NCBI RefSeq assembly: GCF_039532605.1
Contig: NZ_BAAARY010000002.1
Span: 245,493 to 309,492 of the forward strand
Length of the DNA: 64,000 bases
Source: Pilimelia columellifera
GTDB lineage: Bacteria; Actinomycetota; Actinomycetes; Mycobacteriales; Micromonosporaceae
Reading direction: 5' to 3'
Part shown: positions 28,386 through 36,713 of the stretch, one piece after another
Numbering within the stretch: the first letter of the stretch is position 1
Layout of the letters: each line of letters starts with the position of its first letter
Program-made: the position numbers and the translations under genes
The notes under the pieces: model-generated
The model's database searches: none
What the model saw: the letters and a program-made list of their open reading frames with translations, nothing else
What the model was told of the DNA's origin: nothing

Positions 28386-29576
28386 TCAGCCGGTCACCCG
28401 TCCGGGCTGGCGGGTCGGCAGCATGAGAACCAGCCGCGCCCCCGGCTCGGCGGGCTCGTAACGGACCCGGCCGTGGTGCGCGCGGGCGAGCTGGTCGACG
28501 ATCCACAGGCCCAGACCGACCGAGCCGTCGGCGTCGACGGCGGCGAATCGTCCGAACAACGACCCACGGACGGCGTCGGCCACGCCCGGGCCGTGGTCGC
28601 GCACCTCGATCGACACCCAGCCAGGCACCTGCTCGACCCGCACGACGACCGGCGGCTGGCCGTGCCGTCGGGCGTTGGCGAGCAGATTCACCAGCATCTG
28701 TAGCAGCCGCTCCCGGTCAACCTCGATCGACAGGGCCGGGTCGACGTCGACGGCGATGCCGGCCGAACCGACCAGTTCGACGGCCTCGTAGAGGACGTTG
28801 GCCAACCGCACCTGCTCCAGGTCGAGTCGCAGCGAGCCGTTCGCGTCGATGCGCTCCATGTCCAGCAGGCTGGCGGCGAGCCGGTTGACCCGGTCGACCT
28901 GACGCAGGACGTTGTCGAGCAGCCGGGCCCGCTCGGTGGGCGACATGGTGTCGTCCTCGCCACGGACCAGCTCGACGGCCAGTTGCATGGTCGCCAGCGG
29001 CGACCGCAGGTCGTGGGCGAGAGTGGCGCTGAGCGCGGCCCGCCAACGCTCGGCCTTGGCGATCCGGTCCCGATCCCTGCGTTGGGCGTCGATCTGGGTG
29101 GCGATGAGCAGCCCGACCAGCAGCGCGGCCACCACGATGGTGACGGCGTTGGCGACCGTCTCGGCGCTCTGCTCGACCGAGAGCAGGCTGCCGGCGTAGC
29201 AGACGGCGGTGACCGGCGCGAGCGCCCAGGCCACCCAGCGGCTGAAATTGAGACCCACCCAGGCGTGCAGGAGGACGAAGTACGGGCCGGTGCCGGCGGC
29301 CAGGCCGTCGAAGGCGAGCGTGGCGTACGTGATGATGGCGATGATCGGGGCCGCGAGAACGAGTTGCCACTGCGGGGCCCAGCGACGCCACGGCCCGAAC
29401 CAGGCGACGGCGGCCACGATCGTGTCCGCGATGGCCACGGCGACCTGCGCCGGTGGGTTGATGCTGATCGCGACGATCATGAAGTCGAGGGCGGCGACGA
29501 ACGCCATGATGAGACCGGCCTGCCGGGCGGCAGCCCAGGGGCCGGCCTCGACCGGCCTGAACCACGACTTCGACAC
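28386..29576 (-). CDS. Orphan membrane sensor histidine kinase
   Basis: The 396-residue protein has about five or six hydrophobic segments in residues 20-160 with almost no extracellular domain, then HisKA with His188 in LAHDLRSPL and a HATPase region (MLVNLLANARRHG, VRDHGPGV, GLGLWIVDQLARAHHGRV). It should sense something in or at the membrane. No response regulator gene is adjacent (speB is upstream, ppdK downstream), so the partner is elsewhere. The start at 29576 gives a normal N terminus 37 bp after speB. The last nucleotides contain GRVRYEPAEPGARLVLMLP, a usual HATPase end. Confidence 0.9.
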   Translation of the reverse strand: MSKSWFRPVEAGPWAAARQAGLIMAFVAALDFMIVAISINPPAQVAVAIADTIVAAVAWFGPWRRWAPQWQLVLAAPIIAIITYATLAFDGLAAGTGPYFVLLHAWVGLNFSRWVAWALAPVTAVCYAGSLLSVEQSAETVANAVTIVVAALLVGLLIATQIDAQRRDRDRIAKAERWRAALSATLAHDLRSPLATMQLAVELVRGEDDTMSPTERARLLDNVLRQVDRVNRLAASLLDMERIDANGSLRLDLEQVRLANVLYEAVELVGSAGIAVDVDPALSIEVDRERLLQMLVNLLANARRHGQPPVVVRVEQVPGWVSIEVRDHGPGVADAVRGSLFGRFAAVDADGSVGLGLWIVDQLARAHHGRVRYEPAEPGARLVLMLPTRQPGRVTG

Positions 29577-29613
29577 CGTGGCCCGAGTCTACGCCGCCCT
29601 CAGGCGCGGCCGG

Positions 29614-30699
29614 TCAGCGTTCGACGGCGGCGAACGGCATGTCACCGGCCACGGGGCTGCTCCCGCCGGCGCCGACCTCGGCGATGACCGCTTCGGTGAC
29701 CTCGGCCGGCGTCGCCTCGGCGAACTCGGCGACCGTCGCCCGCTGGTGCAGGTCCACCGCCATCACCGAGATCAGCTCGTAGGCGATCCGGGCCGCCGCG
29801 ATACCGGTGATCTCCGCGTGGTCGTAGGCCGGGGCGACCTCCACCAGATCGGCGCCGACGACGTTGAGCCCGGCCAACCCGTTGATGAGCGCCAGCAGCT
29901 CCCGGGACGAGAAACCGCCGGCCTCCGGGGTGCCGGTGGCCGGGGCGAACGCCGGGTCGAGCACGTCGATGTCGACCGACACGTAGACCGGGTGGTCGCC
30001 GAGGCGCTCGCGCATCCGGGCGATGACGCCCTTGATGCCCAGCTCGTCGAACCACTCGCCCCAGACGATCTGGAAACCGAGGTCGGCGTCGGCGGCCAGG
30101 TCCTCCTTCTCGAACTGCGGCCCGCGGATGCCCACGTGCAGGCAGTTCTCGCGCAGCGTGTAGCCGGCCTCGGCGGCCCGCCGGAACGGCGTGCCGTGTG
30201 AGTGGCAGCTGCCGAAGTCGATGTCCCAGGTGTCCAGGTGGGCGTCGAAGTGCACGACCGCCAGCGGGCCGTGCTGTTCAGCGGTCGCCTTGAGCAGCGG
30301 GAACGCGATCGAGTGGTCGCCGCCGATGGTCATCAGCCGGGCGCCGCCGCTGATCAGCTCACGGGCGCCGTTGGTGATCGACTCGATGGTCGAGTCCATG
30401 GAGAACGGGTTCACGGCGAAGTCGCCCGCGTCGGCGATCTGGAAGTCGGTCAACGGGGCGATGTCGAGCATCGGGTGGTACGGCCGTAGCAGCATCGAGG
30501 ACTGCCGGACGTGGTTGGGGCCGAACCGCGCGCCGGGCCGGTAGGTGACCCCGGAGTCGAAGGGAACGCCGGCGACGACGATGTCGGCCCGGCCGACCTG
30601 GTCCAGCCGGGGCAGCCTGGCGAACGTGGTGGCGTTGACGTAACGCGGCACCGTGGCCGCGTCGGGGGGACCGATCGGCGTGGGGCGGGCGGCGGTCAT
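29614..30699 (-). CDS. speB: Agmatinase / arginase-family ureohydrolase
   Basis: This 361-residue protein of the ureohydrolase family would hydrolyse agmatine to putrescine and urea. The Mn-binding motifs are visible: GGDHSIAFP, VVHFDAHLDTWD and SVDIDVLDPAFAPATGTPEAGG. Gly/Arg-rich GVTYRPGARFGPNHVRQSSM near residue 60 is typical of agmatinases. The C-terminal 30 residues (after VAEFAEATPAE) are a low-complexity extension. It is the first gene upstream of the histidine kinase with a 37-bp gap. Related guanidinobutyrase or guanidinopropionase activity cannot be excluded by sequence alone. Confidence 0.88.
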   Translation of the reverse strand: MTAARPTPIGPPDAATVPRYVNATTFARLPRLDQVGRADIVVAGVPFDSGVTYRPGARFGPNHVRQSSMLLRPYHPMLDIAPLTDFQIADAGDFAVNPFSMDSTIESITNGARELISGGARLMTIGGDHSIAFPLLKATAEQHGPLAVVHFDAHLDTWDIDFGSCHSHGTPFRRAAEAGYTLRENCLHVGIRGPQFEKEDLAADADLGFQIVWGEWFDELGIKGVIARMRERLGDHPVYVSVDIDVLDPAFAPATGTPEAGGFSSRELLALINGLAGLNVVGADLVEVAPAYDHAEITGIAAARIAYELISVMAVDLHQRATVAEFAEATPAEVTEAVIAEVGAGGSSPVAGDMPFAAVER

Positions 30700-30842
30700 G
30701 GCGGTCCTTCACGGGGGTTGGCGCGGTCACGGGTCAGGACAGCCTAAATAGACTACCTTGAGTAAGCGCAGACGGCTGCGGGGGTGACCCTCGATGACCG
30801 CATCGACACCCTGGGCTGTCAATGGAAGGAAGCTGTGACGTG

Positions 30843-31322
30843 ATGCGTCTGGGTGCGCTGTTCAGCAGCGTTGTTCTCGTCCCCGTGGCCCTGGCGGGGT
30901 GCGCCGGCTCAAAGCCCGCCGAGGATCCGCCAACCACGGCCGGGGCCAGCCCGACGGCCACGACCCCGACCGCCGCGGCGACACCGCAGGCGATCGACAG
31001 GCGGATGTTGTTGGGCCGGTGGACCCCGGTCACGCCCACCTCGTCAAATAAGTGGGGAACGCCCCCATACGTTCAGTTCACCGACGACGGCGCCTGGCAG
31101 GGTTCCGACGGGTGCAACCCCCTCAAAGGACGATGGAGCGCAAGCCCGGGCGGCGCGTTCCAGGCGTCCTTTCCTGGAAGCACCGAGATGGGCTGCGACA
31201 ACGTCAACGTCGGGCCCTGGCTCGCCTCGACCCGGACCGTGGAGATCAACGGCAACATGTTGACGCTGCGCGACGCCGGCGATGCCCAGGTCGGCCAGCT
31301 ACGCCGGTCAGCCGGCGGATGA
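30843..31322 (+). CDS. META-domain lipoprotein (HslJ-like)
   Basis: This protein of 159 residues starts MRLGALFSSVVLVPVALAGCAG, a lipoprotein signal with lipobox LAGC. A Pro/Thr/Ala linker follows, then a META domain (LLGRWTPVTP, PPYVQFTDDGAWQGSDGCNPLKGRW, TEMGCDNVNVGPWLASTRTVEINGNMLTLRD). META/HslJ proteins are secreted or periplasmic heat-shock or motility-associated proteins of unclear chemistry. ATG at 30843 chosen because it begins the signal peptide; a GTG lies three bases earlier. The gene is divergent from speB and faces the peroxidase gene, whose stop is 36 bp away. Confidence 0.85.
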   Translation: MRLGALFSSVVLVPVALAGCAGSKPAEDPPTTAGASPTATTPTAAATPQAIDRRMLLGRWTPVTPTSSNKWGTPPYVQFTDDGAWQGSDGCNPLKGRWSASPGGAFQASFPGSTEMGCDNVNVGPWLASTRTVEINGNMLTLRDAGDAQVGQLRRSAGG

Positions 31323-31358
31323 CCGGCGCGGCGCGGCCGGCGCGTGCTCCGGGCGCCG

Positions 31359-34300
31359 TCAGCGTGCGGTCACCTGGTTCGACCGGGACGACCTGGGGCC
31401 GGCGCCGGCCACGTTCACCGCGTACACCTGGAAGCGGTAGCGGCCCTGGGACAGACGGAACGAGTAGCTCCGACCCGACGCCGCCCGGAGCCCGGACGTC
31501 CGCGTGCTGAGCACCGCCCCGCTGGCCGACAGCCGCAGGGCCACCACCCGGTAGCCGGTGATCGCTGCGCCGCCGTTGCTGGCCGGCGCGCCCCACCGGG
31601 CGGTCGCGGTGACCGTGCCGCCGGAGGCGCCCGAGGACGCCGTGCCGATCCGCGGCGCGGACGGCGCCGTCGCCGGGACCACCGCCGCCGAGCGGGCCGA
31701 CAGCGGGCCGACACCCGCGGCATTGACCGCCGCCACCCGGAACGTGTATGCCCGACCGTTCGCCAGCCCGGTCACCAACAGGTGGCGGGCCCCCGGGGGC
31801 GCCGTCACCGTCTTGACCAGAGTGGACGTCCCGGCCAGAACCTGGACCCGGTACCCGGTGACCAGGGCGCCGCCGGCGCCCGCAGGCGCCGACCAGCGGA
31901 CCGTCGCCGACGCCCGTCCCCGGCTCGGCACGCCAACCGTCGGAGCGCCCGGAGGCCCCAGCGGGATGACCTCGTTGGACAGCGCCGACGGCGCGCTGCT
32001 GCCGACCGCGCTGCTGGCCAGCACCCGGAACCGGTAGCCGGTCCCGTTCGTCAGGCCGGTAAGCGTCGCCGCGGTGGCCGCAGCGCCGACCCGGACGATC
32101 TTCGCCGGGCTCGCGCCGGCGCCCGCGAACGCCCGCACCTCGTAGCCGGTGGCGGGCACGCCACCGGCGACCGGCGTCCAGCGGACCATGGCCGCGGCGT
32201 CGCCCGCGGTGGCCTCGCCGATCGTCGGCGCGTCCGGGACCCGCACGACCTCGGCGCCGGCGCCCGCGCCGAACACCAGTCGTTCGATGTTGCGGACGGT
32301 GTCCACCCCGTCGGCCCGGCTGCCACGGGCGTGCGTGATCCGCACGTCCCCGTTGGGGAGCTGGACGAGGTCGTAGTTGGCCCGGAACTCGCTGAAGACC
32401 GCCGCGTCGTCGCCGGCCGTCGGCGAGTGGAGGATCTCACGGACGATGACGAGGTGGCCCGGGTCGATCCGGCCGGCGAACACGTCGCTCTGCATCGCCA
32501 ACACGCTGTCGACGCTGCGCACCTCGGTGGCCGGGTCGGCCGGGTCCGTGCGGACGCTGAGCCGGACGTTGAGCCAGGCGTCGCCGTCGATGATGTCGTC
32601 GCCGCCATGGCCGGCGATCCGGTCGTTGCCGGCGCCGCCGAGCAGGACGTTGCCGCCGGTGAAACTGGCGGCGCCCCCCAGCGCCGCCCGCAGGCCGCGG
32701 ACCTTGTCTACCTGGGCTGTGTTCATCAGCTCGTGTTCGATCATCGTGGCCGCGGTCGCGTCGTCGCCGTTGAGGATGTCGTCGTGGTCCCAGCCTGACA
32801 GTCCCTCGACCTGGTCGTAGCGGTCGTTGACAGTGTCCAGGGCCGGATTCACCAGCCCGGTGCGGCGCAGGTCGGCGTCGGCCGCGGCCGGGTCACCCTT
32901 GTGGGTCACCCAGTCGAAGCCGAGGTTACCCAGGTAACGGTCCGCGCCCGGGCCATTGACCATGATGTCGTGGCCGCCCTCGGCGTGGTGGTCGTCAGCG
33001 CCGCCCTCGCCGAGGAGCACGTCGTCGCCGGGGGTGTTCGGGTCATCCTGGAACGGGGCGCCGTTGTCGCCCTGCAACAGGTCGCCCTGATCGCCGCCCT
33101 GCATCCAGTCGTCGCCGTCGTCGCCGAAGACGGTGTCGGCCGACTCGCCGCCGTAGACGACATCGTCGCCCGGGCCCGCCAGGTGCTCGGTCGGGTCCGA
33201 TCCGCCGTGCAGGAAGTCCTTGCCAAGACCGCCCTGGACCAGGTCCAACCCGGCGCCGGCGCCGATCGCGTCGTCGCCGTCGCCGCCCTTGAGGTCGTCG
33301 TCGCCGAACTCGTCGGTGAGGATGTCATCGCCCGTGCCACCGACCAGACCGTCGTTGCCGGCGCCGCCTTCGAGCCGGTCGTCGCCGTCCTGGCCGAGCA
33401 GGGTGTCGTCGCCGTCGCCGGAGCGGGCCCGGTCGGCGCCGGCCGTCCCGAGGAGGACGACGTGTTTGTCGCCGCCGTACCGGACCGTGCCGTCCGGCAT
33501 CCGGGTCAGCAATGCCCGCTCGTCGGCCACGGTGCCCGGGTCGTCCTGGATCGGGCCGGAGGAACCCAGTCCGGCCAGGCGGAACGTGTGGTCCGGGCGG
33601 GAGAACACATCCGCCGGCAGACCCTCCACATCGGTGTTGCGCTCGATCAGCTCAGCGAACGAGTTCCCCTCCAACTGGGTGAGCAGGTTGAGGCCGGCGG
33701 TGCGGCTCAGGTAGTAGAACCGGTCGCCGTCCTGCAGACGCTCCAGCTGCGACTCGAAGACGAAGTTGAAGGTCGAGCCCAACAGGCCACCGAAGGGCAG
33801 CTGGCGCTCCGCCAGCCCGCCGACCCAGAAGTCCACATCGTCGAGGCCGGTCCCGGTGTCCGCCCAGGCGCCGACGCCCTCCATGAAGGCCACCGCGTCG
33901 CCGGGCGTGCCGGGGACCGCCGCATCGCCGGCGACCAACCGGGCCGCGGCGGCGCGGCGCTGCGGCAACGTCCCGGTGATCGTCGGGTGGGTCCCATAGC
34001 CGGCGACGAAGTTCACCAACGACTCCCGGTGCCGCAGGCCGGCGCCGAAGTCGTTCCAGTTGGCGTAGGGCTTGAGCGCCGGATGCCCGGCGGTCGCGTG
34101 GAACTGTCGCCGCGCGTCGTTGAGCGAGGGCATCCCGGTCTCCCGACCGCGGGCGATGTTCAGCGTGGCCAGGTCCAGCGGCAGCCCCAGCAGCTTGTTG
34201 CGCAGCGCCTCGGTCACGAACTCGTCCAGTTCGTTGCCGACCTGCCCGGTCATGCCCCGCACGATGCCGCCGGCGGCCTGTTCCGGACTGAGCTGACCGG

Positions 34301-36131
34301 CCGGACCGCCGTCGAAGTACGCCGGCGGGTTGAGGAAGACGTCCAGCAGCGGCTTGTCGAACCGGACGCCGTCGGCGCTCACCCGGTCGACGGTCTCGGT
34401 GAGCATCGAGTGGCCGAACCGGTAGACCACATGCGCGAACTCAGCGGCGATGGCGGAGTTGACGGTGGTGTCGTAGTCGGCGAAGACGTTCACCCGCGGC
34501 TGCACCTTCCGGGCGAACTCCTCGAACGCCAGGTGCTGGTACTGCATCTCGGTGACGAACTTCGCGGCCTGGAACAGTCGCTCGCCGTTCCACCCGGCGG
34601 ACCCCAGCTGCCACTCCGGCAGGCTGTCGGAGTCCTCGGTGGTCAGGACGTTCTTGATGTCGCCCAGCACCCGGTTGTGCTCGGAGTGGAAGAGGTGATG
34701 CACCGCGGACAGGCCGATGTTCTCGTTGGCCCGCCCGTCACCGGTGATGAAATGCCGGCCGAGCATCTCGTCGTCGTAGGTGGTGGCGATGTTGTCGTCA
34801 GTGGTCCCCGGGTCGCCGTCCGGGGTCAGCGCCACCTTCGGGGTGGCCGGATTGCGGTCGTGATCGACCGTGCCCGGCGCCGCGTGGTGGGCGATGTCGT
34901 CCAGGAAGGCGTGACCGGTGCGGATCGCGTCCGCGGGGACCGCCACGCCCGCGCCGCCGTTGGCGGCCGGGTCGCCCTCGACCAGGACGTTGCCGGGGCG
35001 GACCAGCTGCGGGTAGCCGTTGGGACCGCGCAGGAACCTGCCGTACGGGTCGGTGGCCACCAGCGGAATGTTGGCGACGTCGTTGTCGGTGAGGGCGATG
35101 CCGAGCATGGCGCGGGCCTGCGCCTTGACCGAGGTCCAGGTGGCCAGGCCACCGCGCTCGCCGGTGAGCAGCGCGCCGGTGGACACCGGCCGGCCCGCCG
35201 CGTTCGCGGCGTAGGTCCGGAGGAAGACCTGGTGGGCCGGGTGTGAGGCGTAGGTCTGGCTCTGGTCGACGAACGTCGCGGTCTGGTTGGTGGCGTCGCG
35301 GACGTCGTCGGCGCTCTCGTCGACGGCCGGGGTGGCCGGGTTGTCGCCCAGCACGCCGTCGGGGCCCGGCTGGTTCAGCGAACGGGTGAGGACCATGAAG
35401 TTCGTCGGACTGTTCGGGTCGTACAGCGGGTCGTCGGGCCGCAGCGGCAGGTAGACCGTCCCGCCACCCTTGCTGACCATGTCCAGGCCGTGGTCGAAGA
35501 ACTGGCCGAACAGGGTGAACCACGAGTTGTACGGGGCGGACAGGCCGGCGTCGGGCGCGGTGTTGGGCATGTCGAAGGCGCCGGACGCGCCTGGCGTGGC
35601 GCCGGGGCCGGCGGCGGCGACCGCGGCGGGGTTCCCCGCGGTCTGGTCGACGACCAGGTTGCTGATCATCCTGGGGCGCGAGTCGTTGACCAGCCCCTTC
35701 TTCTGGGCGTACGAGGTCGGGGCGCCGACCGCCAACGGCCCGGGGCCGTCCGGGTCGGCGGCCCACGGCTCGCCCGCGCGGTGGTCGGCGTCGGTGAGTC
35801 GGGGGAAGGCCCGGTCCGCGGCGCCGAATCCGCCCTTGCCGGCGGTAAGGTTGTTCAAAGTCCCGTCGACGGTGCGCAGGCCGAACGGCAGCTCCGCGCC
35901 CTGCCTGGCCGCGTTGGGAATCTGGTCCGGTCCCGACCCGAGCAGCTCGCCGCCGGCGGCGTGCGCCTCAGCGATCCTGATCTGCTGAAGGATGAACTTC
36001 AGGTCGGACGGGTTCAGGTTGAACCCCTGCCCGACCGGCGCCGCGTCGGCGGCCGACGGAAGCATCGGCAACAGACCCAGACTGAGCGTCACGCTCAGCG
36101 CCGCAGCCCACCGACAACGAAACCTGATCAT
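31359..36131 (-). CDS. Secreted animal-type heme peroxidase with RTX and FN3 repeats
   Basis: The 1590-residue protein has a signal peptide (WAAALSVTLSLGLLPMLPSAADA) and an animal (peroxidasin-like) heme peroxidase domain at about residues 60-850. Landmarks are SAPYNSWFTLFGQFFDHGLDM, SAVHHLFHSEHNRV, EFAHVVYRFGHSML (proximal His region) and LNIARGRETGMPSLNDAR. About residues 890-1250 form RTX-type Gly/Asp nonapeptide repeats (DGDDTLLGQDGDDRLEGG, DDDLKGGDGDD, LHGGSD, GNDRIAGHGGDDIID), which bind calcium. Three FN3 domains follow (PDAPTIGEATAGDAAAMVRW, PGAPTVGVPSRGRASATVRW, APSAPRIGTASSGASGGTV). It is the last gene of a three-gene operon with a multicopper oxidase and a signal peptidase. It likely oxidises extracellular substrates or generates halide oxidants. 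Confidence 0.93.
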   Translation of the reverse strand: MIRFRCRWAAALSVTLSLGLLPMLPSAADAAPVGQGFNLNPSDLKFILQQIRIAEAHAAGGELLGSGPDQIPNAARQGAELPFGLRTVDGTLNNLTAGKGGFGAADRAFPRLTDADHRAGEPWAADPDGPGPLAVGAPTSYAQKKGLVNDSRPRMISNLVVDQTAGNPAAVAAAGPGATPGASGAFDMPNTAPDAGLSAPYNSWFTLFGQFFDHGLDMVSKGGGTVYLPLRPDDPLYDPNSPTNFMVLTRSLNQPGPDGVLGDNPATPAVDESADDVRDATNQTATFVDQSQTYASHPAHQVFLRTYAANAAGRPVSTGALLTGERGGLATWTSVKAQARAMLGIALTDNDVANIPLVATDPYGRFLRGPNGYPQLVRPGNVLVEGDPAANGGAGVAVPADAIRTGHAFLDDIAHHAAPGTVDHDRNPATPKVALTPDGDPGTTDDNIATTYDDEMLGRHFITGDGRANENIGLSAVHHLFHSEHNRVLGDIKNVLTTEDSDSLPEWQLGSAGWNGERLFQAAKFVTEMQYQHLAFEEFARKVQPRVNVFADYDTTVNSAIAAEFAHVVYRFGHSMLTETVDRVSADGVRFDKPLLDVFLNPPAYFDGGPAGQLSPEQAAGGIVRGMTGQVGNELDEFVTEALRNKLLGLPLDLATLNIARGRETGMPSLNDARRQFHATAGHPALKPYANWNDFGAGLRHRESLVNFVAGYGTHPTITGTLPQRRAAAARLVAGDAAVPGTPGDAVAFMEGVGAWADTGTGLDDVDFWVGGLAERQLPFGGLLGSTFNFVFESQLERLQDGDRFYYLSRTAGLNLLTQLEGNSFAELIERNTDVEGLPADVFSRPDHTFRLAGLGSSGPIQDDPGTVADERALLTRMPDGTVRYGGDKHVVLLGTAGADRARSGDGDDTLLGQDGDDRLEGGAGNDGLVGGTGDDILTDEFGDDDLKGGDGDDAIGAGAGLDLVQGGLGKDFLHGGSDPTEHLAGPGDDVVYGGESADTVFGDDGDDWMQGGDQGDLLQGDNGAPFQDDPNTPGDDVLLGEGGADDHHAEGGHDIMVNGPGADRYLGNLGFDWVTHKGDPAAADADLRRTGLVNPALDTVNDRYDQVEGLSGWDHDDILNGDDATAATMIEHELMNTAQVDKVRGLRAALGGAASFTGGNVLLGGAGNDRIAGHGGDDIIDGDAWLNVRLSVRTDPADPATEVRSVDSVLAMQSDVFAGRIDPGHLVIVREILHSPTAGDDAAVFSEFRANYDLVQLPNGDVRITHARGSRADGVDTVRNIERLVFGAGAGAEVVRVPDAPTIGEATAGDAAAMVRWTPVAGGVPATGYEVRAFAGAGASPAKIVRVGAAATAATLTGLTNGTGYRFRVLASSAVGSSAPSALSNEVIPLGPPGAPTVGVPSRGRASATVRWSAPAGAGGALVTGYRVQVLAGTSTLVKTVTAPPGARHLLVTGLANGRAYTFRVAAVNAAGVGPLSARSAAVVPATAPSAPRIGTASSGASGGTVTATARWGAPASNGGAAITGYRVVALRLSASGAVLSTRTSGLRAASGRSYSFRLSQGRYRFQVYAVNVAGAGPRSSRSNQVTAR

Positions 36132-36179
36132 GAAAGAACCTCTCGGCCAGACGACGCCGGGCGTCGCGAACAGGGCAGA

Positions 36180-36713
36180 TCAGCGGGCGCCCAGCAGCAC
36201 CCGGGCCTCGATCTCGCCCAGCGGCACCGGGCCGTAGTCGCGGGAGTCGATCGAGTTCGTCCGGTTGTCGCCGAGCAGGAACACCGCGCCGGTCGGGACC
36301 GGGACCGGACCGAAGTAGTGACCGTCGTCGAGCGCGGCGTCGAGGCTGGGCTCGTCCACCGGGCCGTCGTTCACGAACAGCCGCCCGTCGCGGATCTCCA
36401 CGACATCGCCGCCGACAGCGGCCACCCGTTTGAGGATGAGCTGACCGTCCTCGGGACTACAGAAGGCGATCAGCTCGCCGCGCGCGGGCTGGCGCCACCG
36501 CGGGGAGAGCTTCTCCACCAGCACCACCGCGCCCCGGTCCACCGTGGGCGACATGCTGTCCGACCCGACCCGCAACGGCTCGACCACCCACACCCGGGCG
36601 GCGACGACCACCGACGCGGCGGCCAGCGCCGTCACCGTCCAGCTCAGGACGGTCCGGCCGGGTCGCCGCCAGCGGGCGACGGCGCCCGCCCAGCGCCGCG
36701 CGGCGCGTCTCAT
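36180..36713 (-). CDS. lepB: Signal peptidase I in the oxidase operon
   Basis: This 177-residue type I signal peptidase has one N-terminal membrane anchor (about residues 21-45) and the catalytic dyad Ser53 in GSDSMSPT and Lys95 in LILKRVAAVGGD. The GDNRTNSIDSRDYGPV box is also present. It is translationally coupled to the multicopper oxidase (4-bp overlap at 36710-36713) and lies 48 bp upstream of the peroxidase. The position suggests a dedicated enzyme that cleaves the signal of the large peroxidase or another local exported protein, rather than the general housekeeping LepB. That specialisation is inference. Confidence 0.92.
   Translation of the reverse strand: MRRAARRWAGAVARWRRPGRTVLSWTVTALAAASVVVAARVWVVEPLRVGSDSMSPTVDRGAVVLVEKLSPRWRQPARGELIAFCSPEDGQLILKRVAAVGGDVVEIRDGRLFVNDGPVDEPSLDAALDDGHYFGPVPVPTGAVFLLGDNRTNSIDSRDYGPVPLGEIEARVLLGAR

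Noticed and set aside
32901..35246. A 781-codon plus-strand frame opposite the heme peroxidase gene
   Set aside because: It is a shadow of the GC-rich peroxidase gene; its content is Val/Arg/Gly-rich without any domain, whereas the minus frame has unmistakable peroxidase, RTX and FN3 motifs.
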